This document shows, one piece after another, positions 45,006 to 54,689 of a DNA stretch of 64,000 bases. The stretch's first letter is position 1, and each line of letters opens with the position of its first letter. The position numbers and the translations under genes were made by a program. The notes beneath the pieces were generated by a model. It did no database searches. It was not told where the DNA came from and saw only the letters and a program-made list of their open reading frames with translations. The stretch spans positions 852,986 through 916,985 of the forward strand of contig RPFO01000199.1 of the NCBI GenBank assembly GCA_009746045.1. Direction: 5' to 3'. This stretch comes from Mesostigma viride. Its lineage: Eukaryota; Streptophyta; Mesostigmatophyceae; Mesostigmatales; Mesostigmataceae.

Positions 45006-45344
45006 TTAGCGGATGGGGCCGCCCTCTACTCACCCAACCACCGCCCCGACATTACCGTGCTTGACTACCGGATGGGCAGGGTTGCCACCTGCTCATCGAT
45101 GTCACCGTGGCTCGGTCGCTCTTCGGTCGCCACATCCTCCGGGCGGCTGTGGATGCCGGCGCTGCAGCCGCTGTGGCTGAGCGCGACAAGTTTGCCTCCT
45201 ACGGCAATGTGGGGCCCCACCGGCCGGCCATCCGCTTTGTCCTTGAGGAGTCCGCCTCGACCTCGAGGGTCAGACCGCCCCGTGGTCTGCCCGCACGTGG
45301 TCCTCGTATTGATCCTCCCACCTCCGTAACTTATCATTCTCAAC
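45006..45344 (+). pseudogene. LINE ORF2 C-terminal fragment, plus strand
   Basis: Reads LADGAALYSPNHRPDITVLD, and in the next frame LIDVTVARSLFGRHILRAAV and AAAVAERDKFASYGNVGP, then FVLEE. This is the C-terminal region typical of algal LINE ORF2 proteins. GAATATATAT(T/C)TAG occurs at both edges (44996-45009; 45345-45358), so this too looks like an insertion into the same A/T-rich target. One frameshift is present near 45075. Confidence 0.65.
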
Positions 45345-45542
45345 GAATATATATCTAGTTGTCTCACTTAATATACATAAAAACACAGATCGCAGTTAGA
45401 TTAGCATTGTAAGAGAGATTGCAAGAGAATGATGATCAAACCAGTTAATTGCATTGATAATTCATACATGGCTTCTCGGTGCCATGCAATCAATAGTTGT
45501 CTCGGCATGGATGCGATGTTATTCCACATGCATGTCTGGCCT

Positions 45543-45691
45543 CAGTTGTGCATCCCGAGTAGGTGGCAGTTTACACCCACCCCCTGCAGGTTGTTGCCTA
45601 GAATGTATTAAAAACCATATGCCCCTTCTCAGGCCTGGATATGTACATCCTCCCCACGGAGGTATGTGTTCTTAATTAATTTTATTAATTA
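45543..45691 (+). mobile_element. 149-bp SINE-like retroposon with TTAATTAA tail
   Basis: Exact target duplications ATGTCTGGCCT flank it at 45532-45542 and 45692-45702. Near its 3' end is a hairpin CCTCCCCACGGAGG followed by TTAATTAATTTTATTAATTA. No coding potential is seen. The same 3' module occurs at 19690 and 23765, so this is a dispersed family. Confidence 0.85.
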
Positions 45692-45702
45692 ATGTCTGGC
45701 CT

Positions 45703-46480
45703 GGCGGATGGGTACAATGCCTAAGTCTCGGCCAAACTAGCGGGGGATGTTAATAACCTTTTCTCGCAATCGATTGCCACAACAAGTGGGCCACAAATAA
45801 AATCTTGATCTCCATGAGGCCAACATTTTCCGCCGACCATTGTGTAGCATCCGCAAAGTAAGCCAAGGGTTAGTCAATGTACCCTTGACTGTCGACAAGG
45901 TGCCTTTGGGAAGCAAAAACCTTTGAAGGGAAAAAAGATGCTAGGGGTTAACTGGCACCTTCCAGGCTTGCATCGTGTACAGTGAAGAAAGCATCACACA
46001 CGTTATAAGCAGAGCCCGTGCATTGGCAAACACCTATCCAGCAAGCAGTAACCATTGTCAACACAATTCTACCCATTTACAGTCCCTTGATGGCACGCCG
46101 TATGTCCTCCAAATGTGGTGGCAGTTGTGGCTGCTGCATTTGGGGCTTCCACCCTGCCATTTCCGAGCAAGATTACACCAGAACACACGACAGCAGCTGG
46201 GTTAGGGCTACACAGTTAAAATCTTAGCGAAGATTATGCACAGGGATACAAATACCAAAAGGCTCACAAGGACAGCAGGCGGAGTTAGTTCAGGCATGTT
46301 GAAAATCGCAGTATGTGCCTTTCACGCTCTTTGCTGGCATGTCTAAGCCCCAGAACCCCAGGGGGGGGAGGGGAGCCGCAATTGGCAGGATTGACAAAAA
46401 GAACATTGGGATTATCCTATCAACCACCCTACCCCTCGCACCAGCGTCGTATGGCCCCCCCAGCAGCCACCGTCGTACAA
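45703..46480. other. No recognised gene
   Basis: Moderate-GC sequence between the SINE-like copy and the hydrolase 3' exon. Any last exon(s) of the hydrolase should lie here or beyond in the minus direction, but I could not identify them. Confidence 0.4.
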
Positions 46481-46513
46481 ATGGTGAAGTCTGCGAGCGT
46501 GAGCATGTCGTAC

Positions 46514-47219
46514 CAATGGTGAAGTCTGCATGCGTGAGCATGTCGTACTCTGTCGCCTCCACCTCTATGCCGAGGTCGCGCAGCCGGCCCGCAAACTCGC
46601 GCGTCGTGGTGTACGGGACGGTGACGTCATGCAGCGAGTGGAACAGGTGCGTGGGGGGGAAGTGCAGTAGGGGGTAGGGGGCAGGAGGCGTCGGCCCGCG
46701 GCCGCCCCAGTAGTCCCACCCAGCACTTGTGCTGCTGGATGCCACCACAGGCGAGGGCATGCCGACAGGTGGCGTGCGATAGCATAATGATGATCGATCG
46801 TCCAAAGTGGCAAGAGGGGTGGCCTTGCCAGCCGACTTGGGGGAAGGGGACAAAACTGGGGCTGGGGCGGAGCAACTCGGGGGAGTGCGAGGCCCTGTGC
46901 AGCTTAGCGGGCCACTTGTCGCAGCGGCGAATGTCGACCCTGTCGTTGTTGGTGGTGGTGGTGTCGTTGTCGTCGTTGTTGTGGTCGTTGTTGTCGTTGC
47001 TGTCGGCATAGGCGCCTCCTCCCATTCGATACTCCCCGCAGCAGGGTCCACGTTCACGTGGGTGCGCTGGTGGCCATTCAGAAAGTCGAGCAGCAGATGG
47101 CTCGGGCTCTGCAGGCTGAACAGGCGGCACCGCTCCTCCTCGGGCGCGTGAATGCCTCCCACCACGCCCATCGCGGGCTTCATCGACGACAGCTCGTGCA
47201 CGCCACGGCTCTTCTCGTA
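46514..47219 (-). CDS. Alpha/beta-hydrolase (ICME-like), 3' exon
   Basis: The minus-strand exon opens after acceptor TTTGCCAG with YEKSRGVHELSSMKPAMG, which continues VYDIEKHYQ from the upstream exon (52119 or 59606) as in plant isoprenylcysteine methylesterase-like proteins (role there: removing the methyl ester from prenylated cysteine; inferred here). It then carries SPSHLLLDFLNGHQR, a Thr/Pro-rich low-complexity insertion, HLFHSLHDVTVPY with the likely catalytic Asp, and YDMLTHADFTI with the likely catalytic His. The proposed end is donor G/GTACGA at 46513. A 35-bp tandem copy of the exon end and donor follows on its downstream side. Terminal exon(s) were not found. Confidence 0.72.
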
Positions 47220-47253
47220 CTGGCAAAGGGCGCGATGGGTGGGGTGTGAGTAA

Positions 47254-47580
47254 TGGGTGGGTGGGTGGGTGGGTGGGTGGGTGGGTGGGTGGGTGGGTGG
47301 GTGGGTGGGTGGGTGGGTGGGTGGGTGGGTGGGTGGGTGGGTGGGTGGGTGGGTGGGTGGGTGGTGGGTGGGTGGGTGGGTGGGTGGGTGGGTGGGTGGG
47401 TGGTGGGTGGGTGGGTGGGTGGGTGGGTGAGTGGGTGGGGTGGGTGGGTGGGTGGGTGGGTGGGTGAATGGGTGGGTGGGGGTGGGGTGGGGTGGGGTGG
47501 GGTGGGGTGGGGGTGGGGGTGGGGGGGGGGGGGGCGGGGGAGGGGGTGGGGGGGCTTGGGGTGGGGTGGGGGGGTTGGGG
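47254..47580. repeat. (TGGG)n array
   Basis: Roughly 50 TGGG units at 47254-47470 with a few TGG interruptions, then irregular long G runs to 47580. It lies in the hydrolase intron near the acceptor of the 3' exon. Capable of G-quadruplex formation. Confidence 0.95.
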
Positions 47581-47715
47581 GGGCGAGAGAAGCGAGGAGG
47601 TGGCGGCATGCAGAAAAGGCGCACCGATAGCCATGCACTCATATCAGTAAATATACATGAAATACAGTATGCCACGAGTAATTATGTACTGCGCTTATTA
47701 TGTTGTACACAATAA

Positions 47716-48235
47716 TCGGGTCGGGTCGGGTCGGGTCGGGTCGGGTCGGGTCGGGTCGGGTCGGGTCGGGTCGGGTCGGGTCGGGTCGGGTCGGGTCGGG
47801 TCGGGTCGGGTCGGGTCCGGTCCGGTCCGGTCCGGTCCGGTCCGGTCCGGTCCGGTCCGGTCCGGTCCGGTCCGGTCCGGTCCGGTCCGGTCCGGTCCGG
47901 TCCGGTCCGGTCCGGTCAGGTCAGGTCAGGTCAGGTCAGGTCAGGTAAGGCCAGGGCAGGTCAGGTCAGGTCAGGTCAGGTCAGGTCAGGTCAGGTCAGG
48001 GCAGGTCAGGTCAGGTCAGGTCAGGTCAGGTCAGGTCAGGGCAGGTCAGGGCAGGGCAGGGAAGGGCAGGGCAGGGAAGGTCAGGGCAGGGCAGGGAAGG
48101 TCAGGTCAGGTCAGGTCAGGGCAGGGAAGGGAAGGGCAGGTCAGGTCAGGTCAGGTCAGGTCAGGTCAGGTCAGGTCAGGTCAGGTCAGGTCAGGTCAGG
48201 TCAGGTCAGGTCAGGTCAGGTCAGGTCAGGTCAGG
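47716..48235. repeat. Pentamer series TCGGG - TCCGG - TCAGG - GCAGG
   Basis: Successive arrays of one 5-bp unit: TCGGG (47716-47815), TCCGG (to about 47915), TCAGG (to about 48235) with GCAGG and GAAGG units interspersed from 47955. The 5-bp register is preserved across the boundaries, and each step changes one base. Confidence 0.95.
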
Positions 48236-51200
48236 GCAGGGAAGGGCAGGGAAGGGAAGGGAAGGGAAGGGAAGGGAAGGGAAGGGAAGGGAAGGGAAGG
48301 GAAGGGAAGGGAAGGGAAGGGAAGGGAAGGGAAGGGAAGGGAAGGGAAGGGAAGGGAAGGGAAGGGAAGGGAAGGGAAGGGAAGGGAAGGGAAGGGAAGG
48401 GAAGGGAAGGGAAGGGCAGGGAAGGGAAGGGAAGGGAAGGGAAGGGAAGGGAAGGGAAGGGCAGGGAAGGGCAGGGAAGGGCAGGGAAGGGAAGGGAAGG
48501 GCAGGGCAGGGCAGGGAAGGGAAGGGAAGGGAAGGGAAGGGAAGGGAAGGGAAGGGAAGGGAAGGGAAGGGAAGGGAAGGAAGGGAAGGGAAGGGAAGGG
48601 AAGGGAAGGGAAGGGAAGGGAAGGGAAGGGAAGGGAAGGGAAGGGAAGGGAAGGGAAGGGAAGGGAAGGGAAGGAAGGGAAGGGAAGGGAAGGAAGGGAA
48701 GGGAAGGGAAGGGAAGGGAAGGGAAGGGAAGGGAAGGGAAGGGAAGGGAAGGGAAGGGAAGGGAAGGGAAGGGAAGGAAGGGAAGGGAAGGGAAGGGAAG
48801 GGAAGGGAAGGGAAGGGAAGGGAAGGGAAGGGAAGGGAAGGGAAGGGAAGGGAAGGGAAGGGAAGGGAAGGGAAGGGAAGGGAAGGGAAGGGAAGGGAAA
48901 GGGAAGGGAAGGGAAGGGAAGGGAAGGGAAGGGAAGGGAAGGGAAGGGAAGGGAAGGGAAGGGAAGGGAAGGAAGGGAAGGGAAGGGAAGGAAGGGAAGG
49001 GAAGGGAAGGAAGGGAAGGAAGGGAAGGGAAGGGAAGGGAAGGGAAGGAAGGGAAGGGAAGGGCAGGGAAGGGCAGGGAAGGGAGGGAAGGGAAGGGAAG
49101 GAAGGGAAGGGAAGGCAGGGAAGGGAAGGGAAGGGAAGGGAAGGGAAGGGAAGGGCAGGGAAGGAAGGGAAGGGAAGGGAAGGGAAGGGAAGGAAGGAAG
49201 GGAAGGGAAGGGAAGGGAAGGAAGGGAAGGGAAGGGAAGGGAAGGGAAGGGAAGGGAAGGAAGGGAAGGGAAGGAAGGGAAGGGAAGGGAAGGGAAGGGA
49301 AGGAAGGGAAGGGAAGGGAAGAAGGGAAGGGAAGGGAAGGGAAGAAGGGAAGGGAAGGGAAGGGAAGGGAAGGAAGGAAGGAAGGGAAGGAAGGGAAGGG
49401 AGGGAAGGAAGGAAGGGAAGGGAAGGGAAGGGAAGGGAAGGGAAGGGAAGGGAAGGGAAGGGAAGGGAAGGGAAGGGAAGGGAAGGGAAGGAAGGGAAGG
49501 GAAGGAAGGGAAGGGAAGGGAAGGAAGGGAAGGGAAGGGAAGGGAAGGAAGGGAAGGGAAGGGAAGGGAAGGAAGGGAAGGAAGGAAGGGAAGGGAAGGG
49601 AAGGGAAGGGAAGGGAAAGGGAAGGGAAGGGAAGGAAGGGAAGGGAAGGGAAGGAAGGGAAGGGGGAAGGGAAGGGAAGGGAAGGGAAGGGAAGGAAGGA
49701 AGAAGGGAAGGAAGGGAAGGAAGGGAAGGGAAGGGAAGGGAAGGGAAGGGAAGGGAAGGGAAGGGAAGGGAAGGGGGAAGGGAAGGGAAGGAAGGGAAGG
49801 GAAGGGAAGGGAAGGGAAGGGAAGGGAAGGGAAGGGAAGGGAAGGGAAGGGAAGGGAAGGGAAGGAAGGGAAGGGAAGGAAGGGAAGGGAAGGGAAGGGA
49901 AGGGAAGGGAAGGGAAGGGAAGGAAGGGAAGGAAGGGAAGGGAAGGGAAGGGAAGGGAAGGAAGGGAAGGGAAGGAAGGAAGGGAAGGGAAGGGAAGGGA
50001 AGGGAAGGGAAGGAAGGGAAGGGAAGGGAAGGGAAGGGAAGGGAAGGAAGGGAAGGGAAGGGAAGGGAAGGAAGGGAAGGGAAGGAAGGGAAGGGAAGGG
50101 AAGGGAAGGGAAGGAAGGAAGGGAAGGGAAGGGAAGGAAGGGAAGGGAAGGGAAGGGAAGGGAAGGGAAGGGAAGGAAGGGAAGGGAAGGGAAGGGAAGG
50201 AAGGGAAGGAAGGGAAGGAAGGGAAGGGAAGGGAAGGGAAGGGAAGGGAAGGAAGGGAAGGGAAGGGAAGGGAAGGGAAGGAAGGGAAGGGAAGGGAAGG
50301 AAGGGAAGGGAAGGGGAAGGGAAGGGAAGGGAAGGGAAGGGAAGGGAAGGAAGGGAAGGGAAGGGAAGGGAAGGGAAGGGAAGGGAAGGGAAGGGAAGGG
50401 AAGGGAAGGGAAGGGAAGGGAAGGGAAGGGAAGGGAAGGAAGGGAAGGGAAGGGAAGGGAAGGGAAGGGAAGGGAAGGAAGGGAAGGGAAGGGAAGGGAA
50501 GGAAGGAAGGGAAGGGAAGGGAAGGGAAGGGAAGGGAAGGGAAGGGAAGGGAAGGGAAGGGAAGGAAGGGAAGGGAAGGGAAGGGAAGGGAAGGGAAGGA
50601 AGGGAAGGGAAGGGAAGGGAAGGAAGGGAAGGGAAGGGAAGGGAAGGGAAGGGAAGGAAGGAAGGGAAGGAGGGAAGGGAAGGGAAGGGAAGGGAAGGGA
50701 AGGGAAGGAAGGGAAGGGAAGGGAAGGGAAGGGAAGGGAAGGGAAGGGAAGGAAGGGAAGGGAAGGGAAGGGAAGGAAGGGAAGGGAAGGGAAGGAAGGG
50801 AAGGGAAGGGAAGGGAAGGAAGGGAAGGGAAGGGAAGGGAAGGGAAGGGAAGGAAGGGAAGGGAAGGGAAGGGAAGGGAAGGGAAGGGAAGGGAAGGGAA
50901 GGGAAGGAAGGGAAGGGAAGGAAGGGAAGGGAAGGGAAGGGAAGGAAGGGAAGGGAAGGGAAGGAAGGGGAAGGGAAGGGAAGGGAAGGGAAGGAAGGGA
51001 AGGAAGGGAAGGGAAGGGAAGGAAGGGAAGGAAGGGAAGGGAAGGGAAGGGAAGGGAAGGAAGGGAAGGGAAGGGAAGGGAAGGGGAAGGGAAGGGAAGG
51101 GAAGGAAGGAAGGGAAGGGAAGGGAAGGGAAGGGAAGGGAAGGGAAGGGAAGGGAAGGAAGGGAAGGGAAGGGAAGGGAAGGGAAGGGAAGGGAAGGGAA

Positions 51201-51876
51201 GGGAAGGGAAGGGAAGGGAAGGGAAGGGAAGGGAAGGGAAGGGAAGGAAGGGAAGGGAAGGGAAGGGAAGGGAAGGGAAGGGAAGGGAAGGGAAGGGAAG
51301 GAAGGAAGGGAAGGAAGGGAAGGGAAGGGAAGGAAGGGAAGGGAAGGGAAGGAAGGGAAGGAGGAAGGGAAGGGAAGGAAGGAAGGGAAGGGAAGGGAAG
51401 GGAAGGAAGGGAAGGGAAGGGAAGGGAAGGGAAGGGAAGGGAAGGGAAGGGAAGGGAAGGGAAGGAAGGGAAGGGAAGGGAAGGAAGGGAAGGAAGGGAA
51501 GGGAAGGGAAGGGAAGGGAAGGGAAGGGAAGGGAAGGGAAGGGAAGGGAAGGGAAGGGAAGGGAAGGGAAGGGAAGGGAAGGAAGGGAAGGAAGGGAAGG
51601 GAAGGGAAGGGAAGGAAGGGAAGGGAAGGAAGGGAAGGAAGGGAAGGGAAGGGAAGGGAAGGAAGGGAAGGGAAGGGAAGGGAAGGAAGGAAGGGAAGGG
51701 AAGGGAAGGGAAGGGAAGGGAAGGGAAGGGAAGGGAAGGAAGGGAAGGGAAGGGAAGGAAGGGAAGGGAAGGAAGGGAAGGGAAGGGAAGGGAAGGGAAG
51801 GGAAGGGAAGGGAAGGGAAGGGAAGGGAAGGGAAGGGAAGGGAAGGGAAGGGAAGGGAAGGGAAGGGAAGGGAAGG
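48236..51876. repeat. (GGGAA)n homopurine array, copy 1
   Basis: About 3.6 kb of GAAGG/GGGAA pentamers with scattered 4-mer deletions (GGAAGGAAGGG) and GGGCA units only in the first kilobase. From about 49160 to 51876 it contains no pyrimidine. Six open frames run through it because the unit has no stop; no protein is implied. Confidence 0.97.
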
Positions 51877-51918
51877 GGCGAAGGCCACAAGTCTCGCATT
51901 ACCCGGCAGCCCACCTGA

Positions 51919-52118
51919 CCGCCCGCCCACCCACCCACCCACCCACCCACCCACCCACCCACCCACCCACCCACCACCCACCCACCCACCCACCACCCAC
52001 CCACCCACCCACCCACCCACCCACCCACCCACCCACCCACCCACCCACCCACCCACCCACCACCCACCCACCCACCCACCCACCCACCCACCCACCACCC
52101 ACCCACCAACCCACCCAC
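51919..52118. repeat. (CCCA)n array at a hydrolase 5' splice site, copy 1
   Basis: About 200 bp of CCCA units with CCA interruptions. On the minus strand this reads (TGGG)n starting exactly at the donor CAG/GTGGGT of exon 52119-52716. It is the inverse of the (TGGG)n array at the other side of the intron. Confidence 0.95.
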
Positions 52119-54404
52119 CTGGTAGTGCTTCTCGATGTCGTACACTCCACACAGTGCCAGGAATGACTTTGGCATGCGGCAACACGGCAGGAAAGGGGCG
52201 CGGCGAGAGCGCGGGCCCTTGCCCAAGGATGCGGGCCATGCCCTACACCCAAAGATGTCGACCCGTCGTCACTACGGCCCCCACCCGACAAGGCTACTTC
52301 GCCCATTGCAGGTAACGGTAGCTCCACAGCCACCTCCGTTGCGCTGCCCCTGACATCTCTGGCAGGGCTACTTGAAGCGCAATCGATTTTGTCAGCAGCG
52401 CCATTCCCGGTTTGTGGTGGGTGCTCTCATGGGCACTACCCACTTTACCCCTAGTGCGGTGGCCACCCCCTGCGGAAACACCGGCCTCCGCTCGCTGCTG
52501 CGCGCCCCCTTGCCGGTCGTCCGCTAGACTTGCCTGCGTGACCGCGGCAGGGCCCCTGGTGGCGGTGGTCAATGACCGGTGGCACCGCAGCGCGCGCTGC
52601 GTGAGCATCATGGCCAGCAGGTGCGCCCCCGCCGAATGGCCCATCACCGAGACGTGCTGGGGGCCACTGCCCAGCCGCGACGCGTTCGCCAGAGCCCAAT
52701 CCAGCGCACGCTCCACCTGGGGGGGAAAGGGGGTGGAGGGGCGGGTGGTAGAAGAAACGAGCAGAAATGAGGCCCTGATCACGTGCCCAACCATCAAGCT
52801 ACTGCATATGCTCGTCAAAGCTACTGCATATGCGTATATACTATTTAAAAGGCGGTGATATCACCCGTGGCACCAAGTGCTAGTATTCGAACGTTGCCCC
52901 GCGCAGGCCCCGTATCCACGGGAGGGCGCATCTTGTCCAACGCGGCAGGCCACATGAGCCAGACTAGGAGGGGAGCCGAACACGGTGTGTTGTCAAGGGA
53001 ATGGATTAATTAATTCATAATCCCATAGACAGCGTCACGCGGGTACCAATAAAGGAACCTTCGACCCCTGTACACAACGAGAAGGACTGAGGGAGGGAGG
53101 GCGCCGTCAACTAGCTTGCACTAGCTTCTCTCACTGCCACAAGTGGGCAGGCCACAGAGGACTCTCTCAACGGAAAGGCAGGTCTGATACATGCAGGTTT
53201 GACCTGGTGACTGCAAGGGAGACCGGCGCCTCTACTACAAGCCCATGATTGGGTGCCAGGTGGCAGGCAACGGTGGAGAGGTCCCAGGTCCCTTACCAGG
53301 TTCCCATCCGGTTTCTCACTCCCCAACGTACGGTTTGTTCCCCATTTGGTTCCATTGTTCTCCGACGCACGGTCGACTACTGCTGCATAGCGTGACAAAG
53401 AAAGACAGGGTCAAGTGTTCTGTGTGTGTGCCCGTCCTACCTCCTCCAGCTGCTTGTGCACTGTGACGGCAGGGAAGAGCGAGTAGGCCATGACGACAGT
53501 GACCACGCCTTCCTCCGCCAGGCGATACCCTGGGCATGGAGCACAGCACATGGTGCAGGGGGCAGCATACAACATGTGATAAGTTACTGGGACCACGGAC
53601 ATATGATGGTGAAAGGTTAACGGCGTGAGCACGAAAAAAAGTGTGGCGGCAGGGCACGGAATTCGAAACGGAACACCATGCATGCTGAACACGGTAGAGA
53701 CCTGATGTGAATTTTTTTTTTTGTAGTGACCAAGAAAAGCCAAACAGTTTTGTATCCACTGCCATATACCAGCATTGATATAAGAGCAAGCTCCGATTGA
53801 TGTTGCCTACTAGGGAACCCAAGCAAAGTAGTACGTCCCCCCCACATACCCAGTGGTGCGTAGTGCCACCGCTCGCCACTCGCCCACACGCCGCCGTGCA
53901 CAAACAGGACCAGCGGCGCCGCGTCCCCACCACCGCCACCGCCACTGCCACAGCTCTTCTCTTCACAATCCTCACCGCCACCGCTGCCGGGGCCAGCATT
54001 GTAAACGCGGGTCAGCGCCCCCCCCCCACATCCTTGGAAGGCGGCACCATCACGTGTGCCGTTGCTGACGATGGTGGTGACGTTGGCAGCAGCGTGGGGT
54101 CCTGCTGTTCTTCGCCCCACGCCTCGCGCCGCAGCTCCCCCGTGACGCCCTTGGCCAGGCGCAGGGACCCTGGCAGGTACACGTCTGCCACATTGCGCGG
54201 CAGCGATCCGTAGGGCACGTCGCGCAGCATGCACACGCATGCGCGGTTGGCTGCTGCAGTGGCGCCGCTGCGGTGATCCGGGCGCCAGGTGGCTGTGCCT
54301 GGGCTGTCGGCCGCGAGGGCACCCCTGGTCGCCTCGTAGTCGGGTATGATCATGTGTAGCCGCTTGGCACTGATGGCGTAGGGGATGAGGCTCACAGTGC
54401 CCGC
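52119..54404 (-). pseudogene. Alpha/beta-hydrolase (ICME-like) 5' exons, copy 1
   Basis: Exons on the minus strand: 54404-53850, 53529-53441, 52716-52119. The first encodes AGTVSLIPYAISAKRLHMI, VPYGSLPRNVADVYLP and the oxyanion motif LVLFVHGGVWASGERWHYAP. The second gives GYRLAEEGVVTVVMAYSLF. The third gives VERALDWALANASRLG and the nucleophile elbow SVMGHSAGAH, ending GVYDIEKHYQ. Phases and GT-AG sites agree. The third exon is 2 bp shorter than copy 2, breaking the frame before GVYDIEKHYQ, and a run of 10 G breaks the first exon. Either decay or sequence error. N-terminal exons are not identified. Confidence 0.7.
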
Positions 54405-54689
54405 CTGGGATGAGAGTGGGGGGAGGGATGCAAGGGGTGGGGGGTGGGAGGGACACATATACATATAGGAAGGACACGGGTTGTCGGCAGAAAGGGACAG
54501 CGATTGTCGAGCGAGGCGCGTGGGAGGAAGGGATGGAGCGATGGGAGGTGCGCCAAACGCCAGAGATTACATGTGCGTGCATGTTAGGAAGGGGAAAAGT
54601 ACGCTCGCACGATATGCTAGCGGGTGTGTGGTGGGGGCAGCGTGGGCAGGGCAAGCCAGCTTGGGATAAGAATAAACAAAGCGCTGTGG

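Noticed and set aside
47254-47470. Telomere-like repeat
   Set aside because: The unit is TGGG with no T/A spacer typical of plant or algal telomeres (TTTAGGG or TTTTAGGG), and it is internal to a gene.
47657-52315. Open frame of about 1,550 codons on the plus strand and similar ones on the minus strand
   Set aside because: The frame consists of pentamer repeats without stop codons in any frame. Translation is monotonous (Arg-Glu-Gly-Lys-Gly or Pro-Ser-Leu-Phe), so it is a product of the repeat and not a gene.
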